Of a DNA stretch of 64,000 bases, positions 34,800 to 42,681 are shown piece by piece (positions within the stretch are counted from its first letter, which is position 1; every line of letters starts with the position of its first letter). Location: positions 2,356,001 through 2,420,000 of the forward strand of contig OZ007032.1 of NCBI GenBank assembly GCA_963931615.1, read 5' to 3'. Below the pieces are notes generated by a model. It saw only the letters and a program-made list of their open reading frames with translations, was not told where the DNA came from and searched no databases. A program made the translations under genes and the position numbers. The stretch comes from Coprenecus sp902388455. GTDB taxonomy: Bacteria > Bacteroidota > Bacteroidia > Bacteroidales > UBA932.

Positions 34800-35588
34800 T
34801 TAAATATAAATCTCGCCGACTGAGAACAACACTGCTTTTCCTCCGATAGCAATTCTGTCTCCGTGCATATGACAGTAAAGGGTACCGCCGCGGGCTGATG
34901 CCTGATAGGCTACGATGTTATTTTTCCCCAGCCTTTCCGACCAGTAAGGGACTATGTGACAATGACCGGAGCCGCAGACCGGGTCCTCCGGGACATTGAG
35001 CTTGGGAGCGAAACTGCGGGAGACGCAGTCTGCGTGGCCTTCTCCCGGGGCGGTAACATTGACCAGCAGCCCGTCAAGACCGCACAATCTGTCCATATCA
35101 GGCTTCACGTTCCTGACCACTGCCCCGTCCTCGAATACACAAACCAGATCTCTGGCAAGATATGCCTCATCCGGCATTGCCCCGAGCGCTTCAGCCATCT
35201 CTGATGTAACCTCAACACGGCTAAGATGATAGATCGGAAAATCCATTATGTACAAATCCCCGTCGCGACATACCTCAAGCCTGCCGCCGAGAGTATCGAA
35301 TGCCACTGAAGACGAATTTCCCGCAAGACCGGTCGCGCTCATCAGAACAAAGGCAGTGGCAAGGGTCGCATGTCCGCACAGATCTATTTCCCCACCAGGA
35401 GTAAACCACCTGAGGCTCCAGTTCTGCCCGTTCTCTGACGGCAGGACGAAAGCCGTCTCCGAGAGATTGTTTTCCTTTGCTATCATCTGCATCACATCGG
35501 CAGGGAGTTCCCGCTCCGGAAGACATACCGCTGCCGGATTGCCTGTAAACAGACGGTCGGCGAATGCGTCTACTACAAACTGCCTCAT
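34800..35588 (-). CDS. PhzF family isomerase/epimerase
   Basis: The protein has 262 residues. The N-terminal VDAFADRLFTGNPAAVC motif, the catalytic-glutamate block NNLSETAFV and the GGEIDLCGHATLATAFV segment define the PhzF fold. The second half repeats it with EDPVCGSGHCHIVPYW. Family members act on small metabolites (diaminopimelate-epimerase fold), and the substrate here is unknown. It follows the cysteine-dioxygenase-like pseudogene by 11 bp, as the last gene of a run that begins with the 5-FCL fusion. Confidence 0.88.
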   Translation of the reverse strand: MRQFVVDAFADRLFTGNPAAVCLPERELPADVMQMIAKENNLSETAFVLPSENGQNWSLRWFTPGGEIDLCGHATLATAFVLMSATGLAGNSSSVAFDTLGGRLEVCRDGDLYIMDFPIYHLSRVEVTSEMAEALGAMPDEAYLARDLVCVFEDGAVVRNVKPDMDRLCGLDGLLVNVTAPGEGHADCVSRSFAPKLNVPEDPVCGSGHCHIVPYWSERLGKNNIVAYQASARGGTLYCHMHGDRIAIGGKAVLFSVGEIYI

Positions 35589-35599
35589 ATAATCAATTG

Positions 35600-36171
35600 C
35601 TATACTTCCTCGTACACCCTACCTTTGAGTGCGTCATCCGAATAGACGTGGAGGCTGTGGCCGGTGTTGCTGAGGCAGGTGATGCGGTGGATGTGGTTGT
35701 CGAAGTCTTCGGAATCCCCGAGTGCGAAGAATCCTCCGGGACGGTCTATTTCCACCGTCTTGATTTTCCGTGCACCGGTCTCCGAGACTTTCTCGAAGAT
35801 CTCGAGCCTGAAAACTCCGTCCGCGAAGTTGTAGGCGGCGAACTGCGGATGGCCGTGGATGGTGGTGGTATTGCCCCGTTTCCATGACATGACTATGGCC
35901 TCCCAGTGCGTTTCCGGACATCTGCCTATGTAACTGCGTATATACTTTGTGTCAGAATATTCATTGAAATCCTGCAGGGGATGCTTTCCAAGCCAAGCCA
36001 GTCCATGACGTAGCTGCGGAGACTTTCCCCTGTCTGTCCGTCCACTCCGTTCCTGCCTGCCGAGGCATCCCGCACTATGTCCATAAGACCGTTAAGAAAC
36101 TCCGAATACCCTTCGCGGATAGTAATCTGGCCGGGAAAACTGCTTCCCACAATGCCGGTTTCATGCTTCAT
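35600..36171 (-). pseudogene. Cysteine dioxygenase-like cupin, frameshifted by a 5-bp duplication
   Basis: Two minus-strand frames make one protein. Frame one starts at ATG 36171 (MKHETGIVGSSFPGQITI...) and runs through SYVMDWLG; frame two continues as KHPLQDFNEYSDTKYIR and on to the stop at 35600. The break is at a tandem CTTGGCTTGG (minus strand, 35988-35997). Removing one 5-bp copy restores an open frame of 567 bp, or 188 residues. The cupin block MSWKRGNTTTIHGHPQFA and the late H-I-H-R strand resemble type I cysteine dioxygenase. As it stands, translation ends after 81 residues, before the metal site. A sequencing error is possible. Confidence 0.8.
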
Positions 36172-36235
36172 ATCGTAATCTTCTTAAAAAAGAATGGAGG
36201 TTTTGCAAATATCGTGCTACATGCCGGCCTGCAGC

Positions 36236-37750
36236 CTACAGCACCTGCATTCCGGCCACTGCCCGACGGTAGCCGTCCATCATGGAACGTACTATGTCCG
36301 CGGCTGACGGAAGGTCTTCGATGAGCGAAACTCCCTGTCCTATCTCCAGTTCGCCTGCGGAAAGGTTCCCGTCGAAAATACCCAGCCTGGCACGGCCGCG
36401 TCCGAGCAGCTCCGTGAGCTCTTCCTTCGAAGCCCCACGGTCCTCCGCCTCCTGCACCTGAGCGTAGAAATCGTTCTTGATCAGGCGGGTAGGACTCAAC
36501 TTCTTGAGGGACAGCATCGTGTCGCCCTCCTTCAGCCCGAGACACAGACGCTTGAACTCCTCGCTGGCACTGCTCTCACGACAGAGGGCAAAGCGTGTAC
36601 CTACCTGCACTCCCTCTGCTCCGAGAGCAAAGGCAGCAGCCATGCCCGCACCCGAGACTATGCCGCCGGCAGCCAGCAGAGGCAGGGATATGGCCTCACG
36701 GACCTGAGGCACGAGCACCATTGTAGCCGTCTCTTCCCGACCATTGTGCCCGCCGGCCTCGAAACCCTCAGCCACCACGGCATCTACACCGGCCTCGGCG
36801 CATTTGACCGCAAACTTGGAGCTGGAAACTACATGCGCCACCTTGACACCCGCATCCTTGAGCCGCGCCGTCCAGGTCTTGGGATTGCCCGCCGAGGTGA
36901 AGACTACCGGCACCTTCTCTGCCAGCACCGTCTCCATCAGTTCCGTAGCATAAGGCGACATCAGGGGCACATTGACTCCGAAAGGTCTGTCAACAGCCGC
37001 ACGGCACTTGGCGATATGCTCCCGCAGCAGCTCCGGCTTCATCGAACCGGCCCCGAGCAGACCCAGACCGCCGGCAGCACTCACCGCCGAGGCCAGCCGC
37101 CAGCCGCTGCACCAGACCATTCCGCCCGCCACTATCGGATAGCGGATGCCGAACACGGAGCAGACCCGGTTGTCATTGCGGATGATCTCAGTGCGGGTCT
37201 CGCATACCACCGCATCCATCAGCATATCGTGAGGCTCGCGCGGCACGGCATCGACGACCTGGAAATCGAAGCAGACTCCGACCTTGTACGGCCCGGCACC
37301 ATCTCCACGTACCTCCCCGAGCAGCCTGTCGTAAAAGCCTTTGCCGCGTCCCATCCGGCCGCCTTCCATATCGAAGGCCACTCCGGGCACCACGACCAGG
37401 TCGATATCGGAGATACGCACCTCCTCCGAGCCCTCCACCGGCTCCGGAATCGAATACGACTCGCCCGGCACCAACGCAGCCCGCCCTGAGAACCGTCTGA
37501 TCCTCAGCATCTCTCCGTCCACCACCGGCAGAAACACATTTTTCCCGGCGGCGGCACAGGAAATCACCGCATCCTGAGTGGACACCTCATCCTGCATTGC
37601 CCAGTAGAACAGAATATTCTGCGCCCGACGGAACCGCGGCAGCCCCATCAGCCTCTCCATCACCGGCACTGACCTGCGGCGACGCTCCTCAACGGGCACC
37701 TGTTTCTTGCGCATCGATATCAATTTGCGAAGTTCTTTCTTACTTTCCAT
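36236..37750 (-). CDS. Fusion: 5-formyltetrahydrofolate cyclo-ligase + nitronate monooxygenase/FabK-like
   Basis: The protein has 504 residues from ATG 37750 (MESKKELRKLISMRKKQV). Residues 1-190 are a complete 5-FCL, with the GRMGRGKGFYDRLL phosphate-binding motif; it recycles 5-formyl-THF to 5,10-methenyl-THF. After a short join (RNDNRVCSVFGIRYPIVAGGM) comes a full nitronate monooxygenase/enoyl-reductase-type TIM barrel. This part has VVAEGFEAGGHNG, LAAGGIVSGAGMAAAFALGA and GVQVGTRF for FMN binding. Both enzymes are normally separate. An upstream in-frame ATG at 37792 was rejected because it precedes the -7 box at 37768-37775. Confidence 0.88.
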   Translation of the reverse strand: MESKKELRKLISMRKKQVPVEERRRRSVPVMERLMGLPRFRRAQNILFYWAMQDEVSTQDAVISCAAAGKNVFLPVVDGEMLRIRRFSGRAALVPGESYSIPEPVEGSEEVRISDIDLVVVPGVAFDMEGGRMGRGKGFYDRLLGEVRGDGAGPYKVGVCFDFQVVDAVPREPHDMLMDAVVCETRTEIIRNDNRVCSVFGIRYPIVAGGMVWCSGWRLASAVSAAGGLGLLGAGSMKPELLREHIAKCRAAVDRPFGVNVPLMSPYATELMETVLAEKVPVVFTSAGNPKTWTARLKDAGVKVAHVVSSSKFAVKCAEAGVDAVVAEGFEAGGHNGREETATMVLVPQVREAISLPLLAAGGIVSGAGMAAAFALGAEGVQVGTRFALCRESSASEEFKRLCLGLKEGDTMLSLKKLSPTRLIKNDFYAQVQEAEDRGASKEELTELLGRGRARLGIFDGNLSAGELEIGQGVSLIEDLPSAADIVRSMMDGYRRAVAGMQVL

Positions 37751-37767
37751 AATTTTCAATATTTTTA

Positions 37768-37775
37768 CAAAAATA
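37768..37775 (-). promoter_or_regulatory. -7 box of 5-FCL fusion gene
   Basis: The minus strand reads TATTTTTG, 17 bp upstream of ATG 37750. It overlaps the inverted repeat ATATTTTT/AAAAATAT in the divergent gap to the queH-type gene. Confidence 0.45.
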
Positions 37776-37808
37776 TAAAATTCCCGCACCAATCCGAAGA
37801 ATTACGCC

Positions 37809-40502
37809 ATGGAAAAAGTACTCCTTCACTCCTGCTGCGCCCCCTGCTCCGCCGCCATCCTCGAATGGATGGGACATAACGGCTACGAGCCTGTCATCCT
37901 GTTCTACAACCCGAACATCTTCCCGGAGGAGGAATACCTCAGGCGGAAAAACGAGATCGTGCGGTACGCGCATGAGACAGGGGTGGCGATCGTGGACCTG
38001 GACGGGGGTAATGCTGGAGACGGCGCCGGACAGGAAGCAGCAGCCCGGAGAATCACGGACAATGCGGAAGGACAACAGGCCGTCACCATGGGGGACTGGG
38101 AGCAGCAGCACGCCGGATGGCTGAAATGCGCCGAGGGGCTGGAGGGCGAGCCGGAGCGCGGGAGGCGATGCCTGGCCTGCTTCAAACACCGTCTCTGCGT
38201 CGCGGCGGACTACGCGGCCTCGCACGGATTCCCCCTGTTCACCACTACCCTCGCCTCCTCCCGCTGGAAGGATATCCGGCAGATCAACGAGGCGGGCCTC
38301 TACGCTCAGGAACAATGCGGCCGGGGCCTGACCCGCTTCTGGGACCGCAACTGGCGCAAGGGCGGGCTCTACGAGCGGCGCAACATCCTCGCCAGGCAGT
38401 TCTACAACCAGCAGTACTGCGGCTGCGAGTTCAGCCTGAGGCAGCGGGAAAGATTTAGAAAACTACCGGCAATCATGCTGGCCGCGGCGGCGATGACCGT
38501 GAGCGGCTGCGGCAATGGCAATTCAGACACAGACACGGATATGAGCAATATTACAGAGAGCACTGTCGTCAGGACGGTGCAGGCTATCACGGAGAAATGT
38601 CCGGAGGCGGACAAGGCATTGGTTCAGAAAGGAGTGACACAGGCAGCTGCCCTGTGGAGGGCCGAGGACGGTACCGAAGCGGAGTTCGGGCAGTTCGCAA
38701 CGGAGAGCTACGCTGCGACTCCAGAGGACCGCAAAGTGCTGTTCGACAAGCTGTCGGAGGCATTCGAGACCCTTTACGGAACGTCCAACCAGGTGGCGGT
38801 AAGGCTGCAGAAGCCCCTCCATCTGACCGGGCCGGAGCCTACGGAGATAGACTATATCCTCGGGGCGTTTGACCCCTACTCCCACCTTTCGGACGACCTG
38901 TTCGCCAACAAGACGGCATTTGTCACCATTCTCAATTTCCCCTTCTACACCCTCGAGGAGAAGAATACCCTCGGCAAGGACTGGAGCCGCCTCGAATGGG
39001 CCTACGCCCGCATGGGGGACGCCTTCACCACCCGCGTACCGGCCAAGGTGAAGTCGGAGTACTCCCAGGTGCTCAGCGCATCGGAGAACTACATCGCCTC
39101 CTACAACATCATGATGGGACACCTGCTCACTGAGGACGGCCGCCGTCTCTTCCCCGAGGACATGGTGCTGCTCTCGCACTGGAACCTTCGCGACGAAATC
39201 AAGAGCAACTACGCCGACATCCCCAATGCCAACGAAAAGCAGGAAATGATCTACCAGGTGATGCTGCGCATTGTAGACCAAAGCATTCCGAAAGACGTGG
39301 TGAATAATCCGGGATACGACTGGGCCCCGTACTCCAACAAGACCTGGAAGGACGGCAAGGAGGTGCAGCTCCAGCCCGAGACCGACGTGCGCTACTCCCA
39401 TATCCTCAACACCTTCCGCGTAGAGGAGCAGATCGACCGCTACAGCCCGCAGCTCCCGACCGGCATTGCCCGCAACTTCGAGGAGGGAATGGAGGTGTCC
39501 GCCGCTGACATAGAGCAGCTTTTCATCCGGCTGATTTCCTCGGACGAAGTAAAGGAAGTAGCCGCGCTCATCAAGGAGCGTCTGGGCCGCGACCTCAGGC
39601 CCTACGATATCTGGTATGACGGCTTCAAGAGCCGCGCCGCCATGTCCGAGGACGAACTGACAAAGATGACCCAGAAGAAATACCCCGACGCACAGGCATT
39701 TGCCAAGGATATGCCGAGAATGCTGCGGTACCTCGGCTTCCCTGCCCATGACGCGAAGTACATAGCCGAGCGCATTGTCGTCGAGCCGGCACGCGGTTCT
39801 GGACACGCCTGGGGAGCCTCTGGCCGCTGGGAGCCCGCCCGCCTGCGTACCCGCATCGGGGACAAGGGCATGGACTACAAGGGCTACAACATCGCCGTAC
39901 ACGAGTTCGGGCACAATGTGGAGCAGACCCTCGACCTCTACGACATCGACTACTACATGCTCAACGGGGTGCCCAATACCGCCTTCACTGAGGCCCTGGC
40001 CTTCATCTTCCAGAAACGCGACCTGGAGCTTTTGGGCTTTGACTACAAGCTGGACGACAACACCACGTTGGACATCTTCTGGGGTGCCTACGAGATTATG
40101 GGCGTGGCCCTGACCGACATGTATACCTGGCAGTGGCTCTACGCCCACCCGGAAGCCACGGCCTCAGAACTGCGCGACGCAGTGGTATTCATCGCCAAGA
40201 ACGTATGGAACAAGTACTACGCCTCCGTCCTCGGCACTCCCGACTGCCCCCTGCTGGCCGTCTACTCCCACATGGTCAACTCCCCGATGTATCTGCCCAA
40301 CTACCCCTTCGGGCACATCATCGAGTACCAGCTTGAAAGCCATCTGGCCCAGTGCCGCAACCGGCTGGATTTCGCCTCGGAGCTCCGCCGCATCTACACC
40401 CTCGGCCGCCTGACTCCCCAGATATGGATGCAGCAGGCCGTAGGCTCCGAAGTCAGCGTGGACCCGCTCCTCGAGGCCGTCGGCACTATTGTCAGGAAAT
40501 AA
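37809..40502 (+). CDS. QueH epoxyqueuosine reductase reading into a lipoprotein zinc metallopeptidase
   Basis: One uninterrupted frame of 897 residues contains two proteins. Residues 1-215 are QueH (DUF208), with Cys9-Cys10 in HSCCAPC, Cys121/Cys124 in CLACF and Cys204/Cys206 in YCGC. These cysteines hold the iron-sulfur cluster and metal for the last step of queuosine synthesis. Immediately after R-E-R-F-R-K comes a textbook lipoprotein signal, LPAIMLAAAAMTVSGC, with Cys234. Then follows a 660-residue helical metallopeptidase with HEFGH at 698-702 and a downstream Glu728 (gluzincin type, M3-like). An internal ATG at codon 223 could start the second part, but it would lose the basic n-region. 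It may therefore be a true fusion or a lost stop/start junction. Confidence 0.8.
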   Translation: MEKVLLHSCCAPCSAAILEWMGHNGYEPVILFYNPNIFPEEEYLRRKNEIVRYAHETGVAIVDLDGGNAGDGAGQEAAARRITDNAEGQQAVTMGDWEQQHAGWLKCAEGLEGEPERGRRCLACFKHRLCVAADYAASHGFPLFTTTLASSRWKDIRQINEAGLYAQEQCGRGLTRFWDRNWRKGGLYERRNILARQFYNQQYCGCEFSLRQRERFRKLPAIMLAAAAMTVSGCGNGNSDTDTDMSNITESTVVRTVQAITEKCPEADKALVQKGVTQAAALWRAEDGTEAEFGQFATESYAATPEDRKVLFDKLSEAFETLYGTSNQVAVRLQKPLHLTGPEPTEIDYILGAFDPYSHLSDDLFANKTAFVTILNFPFYTLEEKNTLGKDWSRLEWAYARMGDAFTTRVPAKVKSEYSQVLSASENYIASYNIMMGHLLTEDGRRLFPEDMVLLSHWNLRDEIKSNYADIPNANEKQEMIYQVMLRIVDQSIPKDVVNNPGYDWAPYSNKTWKDGKEVQLQPETDVRYSHILNTFRVEEQIDRYSPQLPTGIARNFEEGMEVSAADIEQLFIRLISSDEVKEVAALIKERLGRDLRPYDIWYDGFKSRAAMSEDELTKMTQKKYPDAQAFAKDMPRMLRYLGFPAHDAKYIAERIVVEPARGSGHAWGASGRWEPARLRTRIGDKGMDYKGYNIAVHEFGHNVEQTLDLYDIDYYMLNGVPNTAFTEALAFIFQKRDLELLGFDYKLDDNTTLDIFWGAYEIMGVALTDMYTWQWLYAHPEATASELRDAVVFIAKNVWNKYYASVLGTPDCPLLAVYSHMVNSPMYLPNYPFGHIIEYQLESHLAQCRNRLDFASELRRIYTLGRLTPQIWMQQAVGSEVSVDPLLEAVGTIVRK

Positions 40503-40519
40503 TTTCCGCATACATACAT

Positions 40520-40567
40520 AAAAATTTTGCGCGGCTACTAAATATTGGTAACTTGCGCAAAATTTTT
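40520..40567 (+). promoter_or_regulatory. Promoter within a 13-bp inverted repeat (ParDE operator)
   Basis: AAAAATTTTGCGC at 40520-40532 and GCGCAAAATTTTT at 40555-40567 are perfect inverted repeats 22 bp apart. TTG in the left arm and TAACTTG, which runs into the right arm, lie 19 bp apart, as expected for -33 and -7 elements. The ParD start follows 7 bp after the right arm. ParD dimers probably bind here to repress. Confidence 0.6.
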
Positions 40568-40574
40568 ATACTCC

Positions 40575-40820
40575 ATGAAAACGACATCTGTAGCCTTAGG
40601 CCAGCATTTCGACAACTTTATCCGGACTTCCATCGAAGAGGGACGCTACAGCAACGCCAGTGAAATGGTAAGGGCAGGGCTAAGACTTCTGGAAGAAGAT
40701 GAATGCCGTCTGGATGCCCTTAAAACAGCAATTAAAAGCGGACTGGACAGCGGTATCGCCAGAGGGTTCGATCCGGTCAGACATCTTGCGGAACTCAAAG
40801 CCGGCCTTCCCGATGAATAA
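40575..40820 (+). CDS. Type II antitoxin, ParD/CopG family
   Basis: The protein has 81 residues. The start MKTTSVALGQHFDNFIRTSI is a ribbon-helix-helix of ParD type, with the helix EGRYSNASEMVRAGLRLLEE. The C-terminal acidic tail (LDSGIARGFDPVRHLAELKA) is the usual toxin-wrapping segment. It binds and neutralises ParE and represses the operon. Its TAA lies within the toxin start (ATGAATAA), giving coupled translation. The start at 40575 is preferred over an upstream in-frame start at 40545, which falls inside the inverted repeat. Confidence 0.88.
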   Translation: MKTTSVALGQHFDNFIRTSIEEGRYSNASEMVRAGLRLLEEDECRLDALKTAIKSGLDSGIARGFDPVRHLAELKAGLPDE

Positions 40821-41115
40821 GTTGATATTCACTAACAAGGCCGTAGATGACCTGTCCTCCATCTGGGAATACACAGTCAGGACATGGTCCGTAAGTCAGG
40901 CCGAGCGTTACTACAATCTGCTGATTGACTGCTGTAGGATGATATCCGAGTCCAAAATAACGACAAGCCGCCGTTACGACGAGGTAATGGCGGGCTTGTC
41001 AGGTGTCAGGGCCGGCAGGCACATTATCTTCTACACGATATCCGACAGTCACTGCGCAACCATAGTGCGCATACTACATGAGAAGATGGATATCAGGCAG
41101 AGACTGAAAGAATAA
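40813..41115 (+). CDS. Type II toxin, ParE/RelE family
   Basis: The protein has 100 residues. It begins MNKLIFTNKAVDDLSSIWEY and continues with YNLLIDCCRMISES, GLSGVRAGRHIIFY and ATIVRILHEKMD. This is the ParE plan of two helices and a three-stranded sheet with a C-terminal R-I-L-H-E-x-M-D. ParE toxins poison DNA gyrase. The gene overlaps the antitoxin gene by 8 bp. The pair seems complete. Confidence 0.9.
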   Translation: MNKLIFTNKAVDDLSSIWEYTVRTWSVSQAERYYNLLIDCCRMISESKITTSRRYDEVMAGLSGVRAGRHIIFYTISDSHCATIVRILHEKMDIRQRLKE

Positions 41116-41117
41116 CC

Positions 41118-41510
41118 CTACTCTTTTTTCCGGTCTTCTGCGGCGTATTTCCTTTCAAGGATGAATGAGATCAGCAGGCCTATGCCGGCGAAGAGGAATG
41201 TCAGTCCGAAATACAGCATCTCGGTACCCGTGCTGTACCATTTCATATCCGGATACAGTCCCTGATGGATAAAGAACGCCAGGACGATACCCAGGGCGGC
41301 TCCCGACAGAAGCAGACCCCAGCGCAGAGGCGCATACTTGTTCGTAGCCACGGCCCCGAACCATTTGTTCAGGTCCATCTGCCCGTTCTTCTGAGGGTCG
41401 AGGGTCTCGAGCTTCTGGGCCACGATGAGCCTCTCCTTACGGTGAATCAGGCTCTCCAATACGCGATACACAAAATAAAATACAATAGCACAAATAATTG
41501 CTGCTTCCAT
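41118..41510 (-). CDS. DUF6249 membrane protein
   Basis: The protein has 130 residues. A first membrane helix (AAIICAIVFYFVYRVLESL) is followed by a short basic/polar region and two more helices (about 65-85 and 98-118). This is the plan of DUF6249 proteins in Bacteroidetes, usually encoded beside ECF sigma factors, as it is here in divergent orientation. A role as sigma-factor partner is inferred from position only. It lies 2 bp from the convergent ParE gene. Confidence 0.75.
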   Translation of the reverse strand: MEAAIICAIVFYFVYRVLESLIHRKERLIVAQKLETLDPQKNGQMDLNKWFGAVATNKYAPLRWGLLLSGAALGIVLAFFIHQGLYPDMKWYSTGTEMLYFGLTFLFAGIGLLISFILERKYAAEDRKKE

Positions 41511-41613
41511 AACTTTAGATTTTTAAGGTTTTTAATGTTTCGTTTGCATCTTTGACGCAGAATGTCCGAAAAGTTACACACTTTTTTGTGTAGAAAATAA
41601 AAATGTAACTTTT

Positions 41614-41621
41614 TACCTTTG
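41614..41621 (+). promoter_or_regulatory. -7 box of ECF sigma gene
   Basis: TACCTTTG lies 35 bp before the ATG at 41657. No -33 TTG is found at the preferred spacing. Confidence 0.5.
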
Positions 41622-41656
41622 CATGCGTCTTATCAGCAGACAGAACAAAAAGACCT

Positions 41657-42232
41657 ATGACAAGAGCCGAGGAGAGCGCACTCATATTCAAGATACTGGA
41701 CGGGGACAAGAACCTCTTCCGGCAGATTGTGGACGCTCACGGAGGCATGATTCTCGCAATGCTCTACCGGATGACGGGCAACAGGGAGGACGCGGAGGAC
41801 ATGGCCCAGGAGACGTTTGTCAAGGCGTATTTCTCCTTGGGCAAATACCGGGGCGAGAGCTCCATCTCCACCTGGCTCTACAGCATAGCCTACCATCTGG
41901 CAGTCTCGTCCATGAGAAAGAAAAGGCTGACGGTAAGCAGGGAGAAATTCACGGACAAGGAACTGCAGCAGAGCTCGACGTGGCTCGAAAGCGGGGAGGA
42001 TACAGAGTTTAAGGAACTGCGGGAGAGGCAATACGCAGCATTGGAGAAAGCAGTGGCGGCACTTGAGCCGCAGGACCGGTTCCTGATAACGGCGTTCTAC
42101 GAGCAGGACCGCAGCCTGACCGAGCTGACGCAGATTACGGGCATGTCCCTGTCCAATGTCAAGGTACGGCTGTTCCGCTGCCGCAACCGGCTGGCAAGAA
42201 TATTGAAGGAAAACAAGGATCTGGAAAAATAA
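41657..42232 (+). CDS. ECF RNA polymerase sigma factor
   Basis: The protein has 191 residues. Region 2 (about 10-80) has MLYRMTGNREDAEDMAQETF and ISTWLYSIAYH; region 4 (about 130-185) has LTELTQITGMSLSNVKVRLF. There is no extracytoplasmic domain. The downstream gene encodes a single-helix membrane protein starting with a short cytosolic segment, probably an anti-sigma factor. The divergent DUF6249 gene may be part of the same regulon. Confidence 0.93.
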   Translation: MTRAEESALIFKILDGDKNLFRQIVDAHGGMILAMLYRMTGNREDAEDMAQETFVKAYFSLGKYRGESSISTWLYSIAYHLAVSSMRKKRLTVSREKFTDKELQQSSTWLESGEDTEFKELRERQYAALEKAVAALEPQDRFLITAFYEQDRSLTELTQITGMSLSNVKVRLFRCRNRLARILKENKDLEK

Positions 42233-42245
42233 AAGAAGGATGACC

Positions 42246-42617
42246 ATGGAGAAAATAAGACTACCCGAGGACTTCACCGACAGGGTGATGCAGAAAATAG
42301 AGCAGAGGGAGAGGGCCGCTGCCCGCAGAACGCGCATAATAACGGTATGCGGCAGCATACTCGGAGCGGTGTTTGTCATAGCGGCCGCCGTCGTCTTACT
42401 CGACTATTTCAACATCAGCCTAAGCACCATGACAGGCGACCTCCATAAATTTGACATCACAGGAACGCTTTCCGGCTTCATCTCCGGCATCTCATCTCTC
42501 ATGCACGAGGTCCTCTCAGCCCCCGCTAACCCGCTGTTTGGTATTGTCTTTGCCGTATTCATCATAGCCTGCGCCGGCCTTTGGCATGATCGCCGCAACA
42601 GCTTTTGCTCTGAATAA
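42246..42617 (+). CDS. Small membrane protein, probable anti-sigma partner
   Basis: The protein has 123 residues with a cytosolic N-terminus MEKIRLPEDFTDRVMQKIEQ, basic residues, then a membrane helix (about 31-54). A periplasmic part with no cysteine pair and a second hydrophobic helix (NPLFGIVFAVFIIACAGLW) follow. It lacks the zinc-binding HxxxCxxC of ZAS-type anti-sigma factors. The AGAAGG ribosome site is 6 bp before this ATG; another ATG at 42240 directly abuts it and is less likely. The gene lies 13 bp after the sigma gene. Confidence 0.65.
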   Translation: MEKIRLPEDFTDRVMQKIEQRERAAARRTRIITVCGSILGAVFVIAAAVVLLDYFNISLSTMTGDLHKFDITGTLSGFISGISSLMHEVLSAPANPLFGIVFAVFIIACAGLWHDRRNSFCSE

Positions 42618-42626
42618 CATAAAAAC

Positions 42627-42657
42627 AGGGTGCATCCTGCACGTCATGATGCACCCT
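42627..42657 (-). terminator. Terminator after Big2 lipoprotein gene
   Basis: AGGGTGCAT at 42627-42635 pairs with ATGCACCCT at 42649-42657. Reading the minus strand, GTTTTTATG follows the stem, as in an intrinsic terminator; it may also serve the convergent sigma operon. Confidence 0.65.
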
Positions 42658-42681
42658 CGGACCGTACCAGAATATCAATTA

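Noticed and set aside
38523..40148. 541-codon open frame antisense to the metallopeptidase
   Set aside because: Shadow of the real gene; V/L/G/H-rich with no signal or domain.
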